Part shown: one piece after another, positions 1 through 9,610 of the stretch
Layout: each line of letters starts with the position of its first letter
Numbering within the stretch: the stretch's first letter is position 1
DNA from: Meriones unguiculatus
Taxonomy: Eukaryota > Chordata > Mammalia > Rodentia > Muridae
Assembly (NCBI RefSeq): GCF_030254825.1
Contig: NC_083350.1
Location: 93,478,024 to 93,542,023, forward strand
DNA: 64,000 nt
Direction of reading: 5' to 3'
Notes under the pieces: generated by a model
Told to the model about the DNA's origin: nothing
What the model saw: only the letters and a program-made list of their open reading frames with translations
The model's database searches: none
Made by a program: the position numbers and the translations under genes

Positions 1-1316
1 TTTTTCTTAGCAAGCAGTTAAATCAATTATAGTCTGGATGCAAATCTATCACATATCACTTCAGTCTGTTTTCAATACACCCTATACATATAGAGCTCAG
101 TCAGAGATATGGGCAGAGACTGTACACAGAACTTGGGGTTCTTATTTTCTGGCACTTTCTCCCTGGCATATACCCCACATTCTCTAGAAGCTTTCTTGCT
201 CATCAGGCCAAAAAGATGTCAAGCTTTTTGTTGGCATTTAGCCTTCTTGTTCCATGGCTACATTCAGACCTAAAACAACAACAACATAATAAAAATGAAT
301 AACTTCTCTTGTTCCAGTCCTTTCCCCCAAGCTTTGATCCCTTTTTGCCACATACCTGATATTGCTCATGCCCCATGATCCTCCACTTATCAAGAGTGAA
401 TCTTTGTGGGTGCTTTGTCAGGCTTACAGGCAGAATTTGACAGTTTTGGTCTGAATGCTCAGCCAAAACCCTTTTAGTACCCTATCAGTACCTTTACATG
501 ATAACTTAGCATATATCATTGAGCTTCCTAATTTAATGAAAATCAATAAATATTAAGAATAAAAATCAAATAAATAAAATCAAAAAATAAATAAGCTGAA
601 AATCAAGAGGTAAAGTAGAAAATTAGAATCATCCAACTTGCCATTTAAAGCAATGCCATGTATACCAAATAAGATTTTATCAAAATAAGATGGGGACCAC
701 AGTAGAACTGGACAACAATAGTTATGTAGCAATGTGGGCAGCAGAAGGATTTTAATCACAGCAGTGCTGTAAGGATGAGAAGATCAGGGATACACAGGTG
801 GGTGGTAGACTTTGTCCAAGTGTATTAGGAATGGGTTCACGCATGGAGTCAAGGAGAAGGCTTCCTTTCTCTTACCCATAGCTGAGCAGCTCTGACAAGG
901 TGAGAAATATTAGAGAAGGAGCAGGCTTGGGAGAGACAAGGCAAGTTCTTAGAGTTTGAGGTGTGAGGGGAAAACAACATGCTCCAGCGCCAAGCTAGGA
1001 GTCTCCATCAGCCTCCATTGCAGTGAGTGTGGCCATGTAACTAAGTCCAACAGACTGTGAGTGAAAATGGCATGGAATGCTCCAGAGAAACGCTTCTGTA
1101 CAACTTTTGCCCCTCACTAGCAGGTCTTAACGCCCTGAGGGACCACCTGATGAAGATGGAAACACTCCCAACAACCAACATGTATAACAAAATGTGTTAG
1201 GCAGTGCTCCTCTGCTCTTATCAGGCTTTGCTGCTGATCCTGGACCCACTACACAGGCCATTCATGAGAGAAAAGTGCAGCTTTTACTCCACCAAGCCAC
1301 TGTGAAGCTTTTGGAG
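1..1316. other. Unassigned sequence, no gene seen
   Basis: I recognise no gene or clear repeat here. A short A-rich stretch of TAAATAAA-like words lies at about 535-600. An 87-codon frame on the minus strand at 203-466 has no domain I recognise and ends in a low-complexity Leu/Cys run, so I do not call it a gene. The part near 1025-1130 may be a worn LTR-like repeat, but I cannot name it. Confidence 0.5.
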
Positions 1317-1424
1317 TTGTGCTAGGCTCCTGTCTGCAAGACATAGCAGAAAGTCATTAATTTCACCTTAATTTTTGAGACAAAGTCTCTTGTTGAACTC
1401 TGAACTCACCAACTGGACTAGACT
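1317..1424 (-). repeat. Left arm of a 108-bp inverted duplication
   Basis: The reverse complement of this segment matches 2103-2210 at 106 of 108 positions. It contains a piece of B4 SINE joined to the 5' end of an L1 3' UTR fragment, so it copies a composite junction and not a single repeat family. Similarity stops sharply at both ends. The two differences are both transitions, and one is at a CpG in the right arm. Confidence 0.9.
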
Positions 1425-1640
1425 CACCAACTCTCCACTGTTGGAGAACTCACCCCACCTGACTCAGTATAAAGCACCTGCCTTGGTCTAGATGTGGTTA
1501 TGTGTCTCCTGGAGGGTTCATGCATTAACATGTAATCCTAATTTCGAGATTTTAAAGAGTGGCAATCAAAGCAATTTGGGTGGTTAGAATAAGGGTGTTG
1601 GATATCCACAGTTAGGAGTGTATAAGCATGCTAAAATATG
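1425..1640. other. Unassigned sequence between repeats
   Basis: No repeat or gene is recognised. Near 1400-1455 the short word ACTCACC recurs several times, partly inside the inverted arm and partly beyond it. Confidence 0.4.
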
Positions 1641-1642
1641 CC

Positions 1643-1763
1643 AGGCTCACAACCACCTCAAACTCCAGCTCCATGGGAGGGATGCTTCTATCCTCTAAAG
1701 GCACCTGCATTACACGGGTGCTTATGAGTGAGCACATGTGTGCTCACACACACACACAGAGAA

Positions 1764-1798
<35 letters not shown>

Positions 1799-1832
1799 GG
1801 AACAGAGACAGAAATAAATATTTTTAAAAGAA
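1643..1832 (+). repeat. B3-type SINE 3' part with CA/GACA tail
   Basis: The order 'GGCTCACAACCAC', 'CTCCAGCTCCATGGGAG' and a CA-rich tail is that of the 3' half of rodent B2/B3-type SINEs. The tail has grown into a CA, AGAG and (GACA)n microsatellite at about 1745-1800, then an AT-rich end. The 5' tRNA-like half is missing or too worn to see. Confidence 0.65.
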
Positions 1833-1929
1833 GATGAGGTTGAAAAAGAGAGAAGAGTCTGGCCTCTAGAAGTGATGAGATCATCAGAGTATTCAGAACT
1901 GAGTCCCAGTGGTTGGGTCATACAATAAA

Positions 1930-2164
1930 AGAGAGGGCTGGGAAATGATTCTGTTAATAAAGTGCTTGCTATGCAAGCATGAAGGGTTGAGTTCAGATCC
2001 CCAGCGCCATCATGGAAGTAGAGCACAACAGCACACAGCTGTGATGGCCACATTGCAAGAGAGAGTAGAGACAGGCAGATCCCTAGAGCCCACTGGCCCA
2101 CCAGTCTAGTCCAGTTGGTGAGTTCAGAGTTCAACGAGAGACTTTGTCTCAAAAACTAAGGTGA
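1930..2164 (+). repeat. B4/RSINE1-type SINE, 5' portion
   Basis: It starts with the tRNA-like head (GGGCTGGGAAATGATTCTG, then TGCTTGCTATGCAAGCATGA). It continues through the B1-like centre (GGCAGATCCCTAGAGC) to the TCTCAAAAACTAAGGTGA word. There it is broken by an L1. Its 3' end resumes at 2844, which shows the SINE was in place before the L1. Confidence 0.8.
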
Positions 2165-2210
2165 AATTAATGACTTTCTGCTATGTCTTGCAGACAGGAG
2201 CCTAGCACAA
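2103..2210 (+). repeat. Right arm of the 108-bp inverted duplication
   Basis: This arm covers the last ~60 bp of the broken B4 and the first ~47 bp of the inserted L1. It is continuous with both parents, so it is the probable source. The copy at 1317-1424 is truncated in both elements. Confidence 0.9.
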
Positions 2211-2783
2211 TTTTCTTCTGAGAGGCTTCATCCTGCAGCTGATGGAAACAGATGCAGAGACCCACCGCCAAAAAATAGCCAGAGCTCAGGGACTCTTGTA
2301 GGAGAGTGGGGTGGGGTGGGGCAGACGATGGAGGAAGCCAGAGTATCAAGGACACCACAAGAAGACCTACAGAGTCAACTAACCTGGGCTCACGGGGGCT
2401 CACAGAGACTGAACTTCTAACCAAAGAACATGCTTGGGCTGGGCCTAGACCCCTACACATATGTAGCAGATGTGCAGCTTGGTCTTCATGTGGGTCCCCT
2501 AACAATTGGAGTGGGGCTGTCCCTGACTCTGTCACCTGCCACTGGATCCCTTCCCGCTAGCTGGGCTGCCTTGTCAGGCCTCAGTGGGAGAGGATGCACA
2601 TTGTCCCACTGAGACTTGACGTGCCATGGTGGGTTGGTACCCATGCAGGCATCCTCTCTTTCTCAGAGAAACGGAGAGGGAAAGGGGATGAGGGAGTTTG
2701 AAAGGAGGACTGGGAGGAGAGGAGGGAGGGGGCTTCAATCAGCCTGTAAAGTGATCAAATAAATTAATTAATGAAGAAAAACA
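2165..2783 (+). mobile_element. 5'-truncated L1 (Lx/rat-like 3' UTR)
   Basis: The sequence follows the known order of a rodent L1 3' UTR: TATGTCTTGCAGACAGGAG, GAGAGGCTTCATCC, GCAGCTGATGGAAACAGATG, GGTCTTCATGTGGGTCCC, a purine-rich GGAGGACTGGGAGGAG tract and an AAATAAATTAATTAA tail. It is flanked by an imperfect 12-bp target-site duplication at 2153-2164 and 2832-2843 (AAACTAAGGTGA and AAATTAAGGTGA). No ORF is kept. A related copy lies at 51.2-52.0 kb. Confidence 0.85.
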
Positions 2784-2832
2784 AGATAGATAGACAGACA
2801 GATATGTACACACACACACACACACACACACA
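2784..2832 (+). repeat. GATA/GACA then CA microsatellite
   Basis: Short (GATA)n and (GACA)n runs are followed by about 12 CA units. They sit between the L1 A-rich tail and the 3' target-site copy, so the array grew from the retrotransposon tail. Confidence 0.9.
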
Positions 2833-2843
2833 AATTAAGGTGA

Positions 2844-2925
2844 GAACAAAGGAGGAAAACACCCCAAATTGACCTCTTGGCTGTCACACACAAACACACA
2901 TGCATATATGTATATAATCATGCTC
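2844..2925 (+). repeat. B4 SINE, 3' remainder after L1
   Basis: GAGGAAAACACCCCAAATTGACCTCTTGGC followed by CACACACAAAC is the B4 3' end that is missing from the 1930-2164 copy. Together the two parts rebuild one B4 split by the L1. Confidence 0.75.
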
Positions 2926-3125
2926 CCCCAGCTCTCCCACCACACGAAAAGAAGGGAATGACCAGATGATATATGCTTGCACAATACTCCCCACTGCCTC
3001 CTACAAGCCAGAGCCCACACCCCACTCCCTCCTCTCGCTGGCATATATTAATGTGAAGTTCTAGCTTAATGTTTTCTGCTCAGAATATAAAGAACATCAG
3101 AGGACTATTTATTGCTTCATCAGTG
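2926..3125. other. Unassigned
   Basis: Nothing recognisable apart from isolated AT-rich words. Confidence 0.4.
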
Positions 3126-3129
3126 ATCT

Positions 3130-3275
3130 CTCCTCGAGAACCTGGCTAAGTGTGAAGAGCCTCAGAGAGGTTGTATAACAATCTCAGGCCACACAGCTTA
3201 GCTTGCAGACTGAAGGAGCTAGAGTCTGAACTAGCTCTTTGACTCCACATTCCCCCACATGCCTTCCCCTGCACT
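3130..3275 (+). repeat. MIR SINE fossil
   Basis: The MIR core order is visible: CTCAGAGAGGTTGTATAAC, CTCAGGCCACACAGCTTAG, then GGAGCTAGAGTCTGAA and CTTTGACTCCACAT. These match the MIR words for 'cagagaggttaagtaac', 'aggtcacacagctag' and 'ctgactccaaa'. MIRs are mammal-wide and inactive. Confidence 0.75.
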
Positions 3276-3795
3276 AAGGTGGCTCAGTCTTTAGTGTTGC
3301 TCAAATTGACCTAATGATGTCCCTCAGTTGAGGTTATCTAACTTGAGTCTTGTCTTTAATCCACTTCCTGGGCCAGGAAACAAAATCGAGCTTCCAGCGC
3401 CTGGTTTGCACCTTAATTAACAGTGTCTTAAAGTGACAGGAGCAGTCACCTCTCAACGTGGAAGAACTGGGTTCAGTGATTCGCTAACAGGAGGGACAAA
3501 TTCTAGCCAGTGCTCCTTTGCACAGAACCAATAGAAGAGAAAGCACTTCAGCCACCTTAAAAGGTATCTCTTTAGTTCCCAGGAGAAACAAGCAAACAGC
3601 AAGTCAAGCTTTTGTACCTGGAGGCACTATTAACCACCAAAATTTCCGTATGCAGCATCTCCTCTGGCCACTGGACGTTGTGGTGTTAAGGTGTGCACTG
3701 CATGTTATTATTATTAGTTCTATTTTTATAACTAAAGATGGAGAAAGTTATCAATACATAAGCAAGCTAAGGGGAGGCGATTGTTATGGGGACTT
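3276..3795. other. Unassigned, low repeat content
   Basis: No repeat or gene is recognised. The frame at 3518-3943 (141 codons, plus) runs into the B1 at 3800-3925 and has no domain. Confidence 0.45.
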
Positions 3796-3799
3796 TTTA

Positions 3800-3925
3800 T
3801 CTTGTTTTGAGAGATGGCCTAACGCTGCAGCCCAGGCTAGCCTCAAACTTACAGAAATCCTCCTGCCTATGTCTTCAGAGTACCAAGATTATAGCCATGA
3901 ACCACTATGCCTAGTGAGTGAGATC
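3800..3925 (-). repeat. B1 SINE, diverged
   Basis: On the plus strand the reverse B1 order is seen: GAGAGATGGCCTAACGCTGC (worn), CCCAGGCTAGCCTCAAACTT, ATCCTCCTGCCTATGTCTTC, then ATGAACCACTATGCCTAG. The divergence is high, so it is an old B1. Confidence 0.75.
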
Positions 3926-5230
3926 CAGGCCTCTGAGTCTTGATTCTCCTTCCCTTAGCATTTGCTAGGCTGCTTGAAGCTGCTATATTACAGAAAGCAA
4001 AGACATGAGAAAGGACTGACAAGTTCAAAAGAAAATTTCAAATGATGACATTGGACGCAAACCATTCACACAAAGGCTAAAAAGGGGAAGTTCTGCAAGA
4101 CGTGGGGATGGAAGAGCAGTCAGGGCTCTACTCAGGCAAAGCGGGCACACAAAGAAAGGCCACCAGCTGCTGGTTCTGTCCCTCTTGCCGCTTCACAGGT
4201 CTCCTCCTTTCAGACAGCCTGGCCAGACGTCTGTTCACTTTTCCAGTGAACTTGCTGTTGTCTTGTAAACAGTCTAAGGCAAGAAATGCAATAAGATTCT
4301 CTGTGTTGGCTGTAGTCTCACATTCAGGATCTTATCTCTTGCAAATCCCCCACTATGGTTCACCAGCACTACGTGGAAAAAAAAAAAAAAAGGCAATTCT
4401 TTTCCTCAACCCCATTAAACTGTCATGAAGTTATTCTCTGTTTACAAATGCAGATCCATTGCTGACAGTCTACAGGCCTCAAGGAAGGCTGGCAAAGATG
4501 AGATCCTGAAGTCGGCAATCATGTTGGTGTCTGGTCGGGGGGAGGGTTTCGGGCTTTTATGAAGAATTAGCTTTCGTACAGAACTTTATTAAAGTCTATC
4601 AGTGAATTCTTTTCCCCTTTGGAAGGGACCTTTAAGCCTGGAAAACAGCCAGTGTCGGCCTAATTCCAAATGAAATGTAGAGAGGACCTAGAACTCTCTG
4701 AGCATAGACACATAAATCTCATTAAATGTGTATGGGTGCTCAGGACAAAGCTGATGAGATTAGGTTCCCAAGAATGGCACTAGGAAGATGAACAGGGCTG
4801 GGGCACAGGCAGGGCTCTCCCAGGCATCTGTGAAGACAGCAGCTGCAGTGCTCAAACAAGCACCGCTGTCTCCACAATGCATTGTTTGGCCAACTGAAAA
4901 GAGAAAATTGCTTGGCAGGGCTGATTTCGACTCATTTCTTTTTGTCCATTTTAATTTCTTTCCCCCTGATCAAATCAAGACCTGTGACAACTTAATCCAA
5001 ACCCAAAGTCTGGGTCAAATGTTCAGAGGGCAGGATTGGTGACAAAAATGTCTGATGAAACCATTAGCCCAGGCCTAATTGACCTTGATGAAGTAATTGC
5101 ACTGGTAACATATGGAATGAAAGAAAATTACTTGCTTGGATGTAAAAAAAACTACCCCATTCCCTCATTCACATACCATCTATCTCTCCTGGAAATGCTC
5201 AGTCCCAAGTGGCACACAACAAATATCTAG
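3926..5230. other. Repeat-free stretch, possible conserved element
   Basis: No transposon is recognised over about 1.3 kb, apart from an A14 run at 4378-4392. The parts at 4440-4720 and 4900-5130 are AT-rich, with several homeodomain-like TAATT/ATTA words (for example CCTAATTGACC near 5075). Conservation cannot be judged from one sequence. No coding frame is convincing. Confidence 0.4.
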
Positions 5231-5234
5231 GGGC

Positions 5235-5540
5235 TTTCCTGTTGCGGGGAGGGGTGCACAAGCCCACTGGCACACACAGAGGCCAGAGGAGCAGAAGAGG
5301 CCCTAGGGAGCCTGCACTAATTCCCTTGACACAGGGTCTCTCACTGAACCCTGGGCCAGGCTGGCAGACAGCCAGTCCCTGCAACCCTCCAGTCTCTGTC
5401 CCATACAACGCCGCAGTTTCAGACAGGTATGCAGCCACTCTTGGCTTTCTAAACCCGTGCTTGGGGGTTTGAACTCAAGTCCTCCTGCTTGCACAGCAAA
5501 TGCTCTTCCCTGATGAGGCCATTTCTCTAGCCCTGCTTGT
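5235..5540 (-). repeat. B4/RSINE1-type SINE
   Basis: Read on the minus strand: head GGGCTAGAGAAATGGCCTCA, box-B-like GGACTTGAGTTCAAACCCCC, centre GGGACAGAGACTGGAGGG, then CAGTGAGAGACCCTGTGTC and a B4 3' tail ending near the TGTGTGTGCC words. It is nearly full length and old. Confidence 0.8.
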
Positions 5541-6022
5541 TTGCATAGCAGGAGTTTGGGATGCAGAACCATCTGGGATTCCAGGCACAAGTCCCGTGAT
5601 ACCAGGTTTTGCCTCTTACACTAGATCTGTCACCCATCCAACCCAAAAGCACAGCAGGTGCACCAAATGGTGAAGCTTCCTTGAGCACTGGGAAAAGCAG
5701 GGGAGCACAAAGCTCTAACAATCTAACGAGATCTAACGGGTGCAGATCTCGTTGTGTAACCTAAGTCAGGGATGCACAGTGAGATGGGGAAGCTCCACCT
5801 CCATTAAACCTTGGAAGACAAGAGCACATCCAAAGCTAAGAAGGAGTTTCTGCCCCAGGAGTTAATCACATAGCAAGAAGCCACAGAAAAGGAAGAGGAG
5901 GAGGAGGAGGAGGAGATCACTCCATCAGCTATGCATTGCAAGGAAAATGTAAATCTCTTAGCCCCAAGTCTGACTCACCTTTCTGTCTTCCAGTGTTTTA
6001 TGCACTTGTGATAATTATTATT
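5541..6022. other. Unassigned, with a short (AGG)n
   Basis: No repeat family or gene is recognised. An (AGG)n run of about 8 units lies at 5891-5915. Confidence 0.45.
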
Positions 6023-6030
6023 AAGAATGA

Positions 6031-6255
6031 GTATCCAGTGGTTAAGAGTACTGGCTGTTCTTCCAGAGGACCTGAGCTCGATTCCCAGCACCTTCATAGT
6101 GGCTCAAAACTAAACTTAACAACCATCTATAATTCCAGTTGCAAAGGATCTGACGCCCTCTTCTGGCCTCTGCAGGCACTTAATGCACATGGTACAGAAA
6201 CATAGGCCAGCAAAAACACTCATACATATAAAATTAAAAAAAAAAAAAAAAAACA
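6031..6255 (+). repeat. B3-type SINE with target-site duplication
   Basis: The order is GTGGTTAAGAGTACTGGC, TCTTCCAGAGGACCTGAGC, TCTATAATTCCAGTTGC, GACGCCCTCTTCTGGCCTC, AACACTCATACATATAAA and an A19-like tail. The 8-bp word AAGAATGA flanks it at 6023-6030 and 6256-6263. The tRNA-like head is truncated by about 20 bp. Confidence 0.88.
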
Positions 6256-6263
6256 AAGAATGA

Positions 6264-6412
6264 CCATTCATTCAGGAGTGATTGCTCACTCCCATAATCA
6301 CAGTTCAGGAGGCAGAAGCAGAGGAGCTATTGTGAGTTCAAGTCCAGTCTGGACTACGCAGTGCACGCCAGGACAGCAGGCTGTAGTGTGAGAGCCTCTC
6401 AAAAATGAACAA
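6264..6412 (+). repeat. B1 SINE, diverged
   Basis: TGATTGCTCACTCCCATAATC, GGAGGCAGAAGCAGAGGAGC, GTGAGTTCAAGTCCAGTCTGG and CCAGGACAGCAGGCTG follow B1 order. It begins directly at the 3' target copy of the B3 before it. Confidence 0.8.
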
Positions 6413-6415
6413 CAA

Positions 6416-6725
6416 GGCCTGGAAAGATGGTTCCATTGGTAAAGGACTTGCTGCCCAAATGTGATGATCTGCATTTGGCTCTCCAGGACCCATGTGAAAT
6501 AAGATGGGTTCAGCAGTGTAACTCTATAACCCAGTGCTAGGGAGGAAGAACAGGAAGATTCCCAGCCCGAGCAGTGTGCTCAGAGCTCAATGAGAGACTG
6601 TGTTTAAAAAAAAAGTAGAGAGCCACAGAGAAAGACACCTGCACCTACCTCCTGCAGCCACATGGTCATCCATGAACACATATAAATGAACACACGTACA
6701 CATACATGCACACATGTACACAGAA
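6416..6725 (+). repeat. B4/RSINE1-type SINE
   Basis: Head GGCCTGGAAAGATGG, then CAGGACCCATGTGAAATAAG, CAGCAGTGTAACTCTATAAC, GAGCTCAATGAGAGACTG, an A9 run, GAAAGACACCTGCACC and a CA-rich 3' tail. It is full length and moderately diverged. Confidence 0.82.
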
Positions 6726-6840
6726 GACAATAGCACTAACAATCAGTAACTGAACCTATTCCAACTTAGCAATTTTTAAATTATCTTACATTATATAATT
6801 TAAAGATTTGGTTTCTAAAAATTATTTTGATTCTATGTAG

Positions 6841-6873
<33 letters not shown>

Positions 6874-6888
6874 CGCGCGTGCGTTCGC
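6841..6888 (+). repeat. Alternating (TG)n(CG)n tract
   Basis: About 12 TG units run straight into about 8 CG units and a GCGTGCGTTCGCACG end. It is nearly pure alternating pyrimidine-purine, the sequence class known to take the Z-DNA form. Confidence 0.9.
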
Positions 6889-7043
6889 ACGTGTAAATGC
6901 AGGTGCCTGTGAAAGTCAGAGGCATCATGCTCTGGTGCTGGAATGACAGTGGGCTTAGGCCACCCAACATGGATGCTGAAAACAGAACTCAGGTCTCCTG
7001 CAAGAGCAGTTCAAGCTCTTAACTGAAGCCACATCCCCAGCCC
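6841..7043 (-). repeat. B3-type SINE with TG/CG tail
   Basis: On the minus strand: GGGGCTGGGGATGTGGCTTC, GAACTGCTCTTGCAGGAGAC, AGCACCAGAGCATGATGCC, then the tail. The tail is the (TG)n(CG)n tract at 6841-6888. A mostly unassigned AT-rich stretch (6726-6840) precedes it. Confidence 0.7.
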
Positions 7044-7044
7044 C

Positions 7045-7205
7045 ACATTATCTAATTTAATTCTCATCCAATAGTCATGATCATTTAGCCCACGCATTAG
7101 GATGATCATTTCCGTTTTCTAGATGAGGATGCTGAGAGTCCCAGGGAGCAGGAATCCATCTAAAGTCCAGGTCAACAAGGGGAGTCAAATTCTGATCCAT
7201 TAACT
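7045..7205 (+). repeat. MIR SINE fossil
   Basis: TTTAATTCTCATCCAATAG, ATGATCATTTCCGTTTTCTAGATGAGG, GCTGAGAGTCCCAGGGAGC and ATCTAAAGTCCAGGTC match MIR words in order ('attcccattttacagatgagg...ctgagg'). Confidence 0.65.
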
Positions 7206-7866
7206 GTGCAGCTAAATAGCTCTCAGAGGCCCACTGTCCACACAGAATGCAGCTAAAACTGCTGGGAAATTTTTACATAAACATGTGAGTGCACTACAGA
7301 GTGATTTACAGCAAAAGCTTCCCAGAGGGTTGGCAGGGGGCAAACCAAACCAGAAATACAATAGAAAACCTCCTGTCACTGGTTTGAAGAACCAATACAA
7401 GACAACTGTAGCCACTACAATACCGGGGGTATAACCCCAGAAGGGAAGAGAGAAAAGCTTCCACTCTGTATACAAACCCTGCCTAAAGCTTTGCCCGAGT
7501 CCTGAATCTCGGGTATATGAAAGAAAACCCAAAAGGCCCCAAAAGAGTGAAAGAATTTGGCTGAGGTCAGAGATGCACCCCTGAAGGCAAGAGGGGCTTA
7601 TCCTTCAAGTACAGTACGGCCCACTTTAGTGCCGGGGGAGGGGGGATCAAATCCACTGTTTTAAAAATAGAATATAGTCAAATCCAAAGCCTCCACAGCA
7701 CAGCCTAGGGACCATGATCCAATCTAAAATTCATCCACACAAAGACACAAGGTAAAGGCAATGTATTTTCAATAGAAAGGCAATTTAAAAAAAGAATATT
7801 CTGGTTACTCCAAGATGATCTAGATATTAGAAGAAACATATAAGGATTTTACTCAGTGTTTAAAAT
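7206..7866. other. Unassigned
   Basis: No gene or transposon is recognised. The 106-codon minus frame at 7212-7532 has no known domain. A short G-run (GGGGGAGGGGGG) lies near 7635. Confidence 0.45.
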
Positions 7867-7869
7867 GTT

Positions 7870-8032
7870 TTATTACATTATTATTTATTTGCTTAGTATG
7901 GGGGCACATGCCACAGCACACATGTGGAAGTCAGAGGAGTTCCTGCCTTCCACCATGGAGGCTCCAGGCATTGAACCCAAGTGCTCGGGCTTGGCCGCAT
8001 TTACCTTCTGAGCCATAGTACAAGCCCCAGAT
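7870..8032 (-). repeat. B3-type SINE (B3A-like)
   Basis: Plus-strand words GGGGGCACATGCCACAGCAC, ATGTGGAAGTCAGAGGAG, TTCCACCATGGAGGC, ATTGAACCCAAGTGCTCGGG and CCTTCTGAGCCATAG are the reverse of this SINE subtype. A similar copy stands at 59605-59790. Confidence 0.78.
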
Positions 8033-8154
8033 GAGGACTTTAAAGTTTCTTAGATTATATTTAAGACAGAAACAAGTAGGTACACAATTTCACAGTCATA
8101 CTTGGGTGCTTTAACACATCCTTCTCCAAAGCTGATAGAGCTAAGTAAAGAAAT

Positions 8155-8305
8155 AAGTGGAGTCCCACATAGTAGCACACGTCTATAATCCCAGCACCGG
8201 ACAGGCAGAGGCAGAGGGTCTCTGTGCTTCTGCGCCCAATCCTGTCTAGACAGTGAGCTCCAGACCAGCCAGGGATAGTAGTGATGCCCTGGCTCAAAGG
8301 AAGGA
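8155..8305 (+). repeat. B1 SINE, diverged
   Basis: ATAGTAGCACACGTCTATAATCCCAGCAC, GGCAGAGGCAGAGGGTC, AGTGAGCTCCAGACCAGCC and CTGGCTCAAAGGAAGG follow B1 order. Confidence 0.78.
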
Positions 8306-8354
8306 TGGGTGGGGGGGAACCTAGACACTAAGTTCCCATGAACCCTCACGCTAG

Positions 8355-8575
8355 AAAAGAATGCTGTACTGACTTGCTGGTTTCCACAACAAAGTCCCAC
8401 AGCCTCGGGGGTTGACACACCAGAATTGCCTTGTCTCATGACTCAGGAAGTGAGAAGCTGAAGATCAAGGTGTCCCTGGGCTCAGGCACCTGGCTCCGCA
8501 GTATGTAGAAGCTGCTTCTGTCTGCACCTGGTCATGCCTTCATGTCTCTGTCCTAACCTTTCACTTACAGTGACA
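8355..8575 (+). repeat. Probable worn mammalian interspersed repeat
   Basis: GTTTCCACAACAAAGTCCCAC, CTTGTCTCATGACTCAGGAAGTG and GAAGATCAAGGTGTCCCTGGG follow the order of a common eutherian repeat ('accacaaact... tctcacagttctggagg... atcaaggtgtc'). I cannot assign the family. Confidence 0.35.
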
Positions 8576-9239
8576 GCATATTAGTCAGCCATTTTGGATA
8601 TGGCCAATGCCGATAAGTAGATAGTCATATTAACATGTCCATGTTCCCTAAATGGGTCCATAAAACGAAGAAGTCATCCTCATACTTCCTCTCTGGTTCC
8701 ATTTATTCATCTTACTTTTTTGTAAGACAGTGGCAAGTATATTCTAAAGCTCAGGTCTGACTGAAGTTTGGAAAGCAGAGGAAGATAGAGAAAGCAATAC
8801 AGAGCTCCAGAAGCAGAAAGGTCTGCCAATGCCTTATACACTGAGCCTGCACCTGCAAAAGCTGTGAGGCTTTGCTGAACTCCAGCTCTATAAATCAGCC
8901 TGCCAACGTTTCTTGGATGCCAGCAGAGGTCTCAGACCCTTGGGTCAGAGATAGTAATTCACTACTCACAGATACAAGATTAGGCAGAGCATCTACATTT
9001 ATGCCAATTCCTGGGGTCCCAGCAGCATCTACATGAGCCACAGGTTGCATTAAAAGAGAGCCACCCTTTGGCAAGGCACTGGTAACCCCAGTTCTTTTAC
9101 AATGGGCAATAAGCCTGACCTTTGCCTAGAGATTATCAAAACGGTTACTGTACACACATTACCGTACTTGTAAGTGAACCCCCTCCTTGCTCTGGAATCT
9201 TCCAAGACTACTCACAATACAAACACCCTTGGGAAAACT
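8576..9239. other. Unassigned
   Basis: No gene or repeat is recognised with confidence. Confidence 0.4.
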
Positions 9240-9393
9240 GTGGAGTAAACATAGCTGTCAACACTGCTAGGCTGAACCCTTCCACATCAATCATTAATTA
9301 AGAAAATGCCCCACAAACATGCCCACAGGCCAATCTAGTGGCAATTCCTCATTTCCTGGTGACTACAGTTTGACAAAAACTAACCACCACATT
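9240..9393 (+). repeat. Family R repeat, 3' end
   Basis: ATCATTAATTAAGAAAATGCC, ACATGCCCACAGGCCAATC, GGCAATTCCTCATTTCCTGG and GTTTGACAAAAACTAACCACC are the 3' words of a common rodent interspersed repeat, called family R here because I cannot name its class. Other copies are at 11.6, 29.2, 39.5, 44.0, 46.0, 52.6, 53.0 and 53.7 kb. Confidence 0.7.
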
Positions 9394-9610
9394 TATTCCC
9401 CTTGCAACCCTACACATTTTCTCACCTTTTTGCATTTGCTCTTGCTGCTATCCAATTCTTAGAAAAATTCATTTCTGGTGATTTTCCTAAGAAAATCCTC
9501 GAGCACTTACTACAGATTTCATTTTCATTGAAAACTCAAGGAAGCTTGCTGTCCAGCGGGGCTCAGTCAGGTCTGCCAGCATAGTGGACCAGGAAAGCTC
9601 AGGACTTATC
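9394..9610. other. Unassigned
   Basis: Nothing recognisable. Confidence 0.4.

Noticed and set aside
203..466. 87-codon minus frame, considered as a processed pseudogene
   Set aside because: I compared it in mind with small ribosomal proteins and found no consistent order of residues. It ends in low-complexity Leu/Cys.
3518..3943. 141-codon plus frame
   Set aside because: It runs through a reversed B1 and has no domain.
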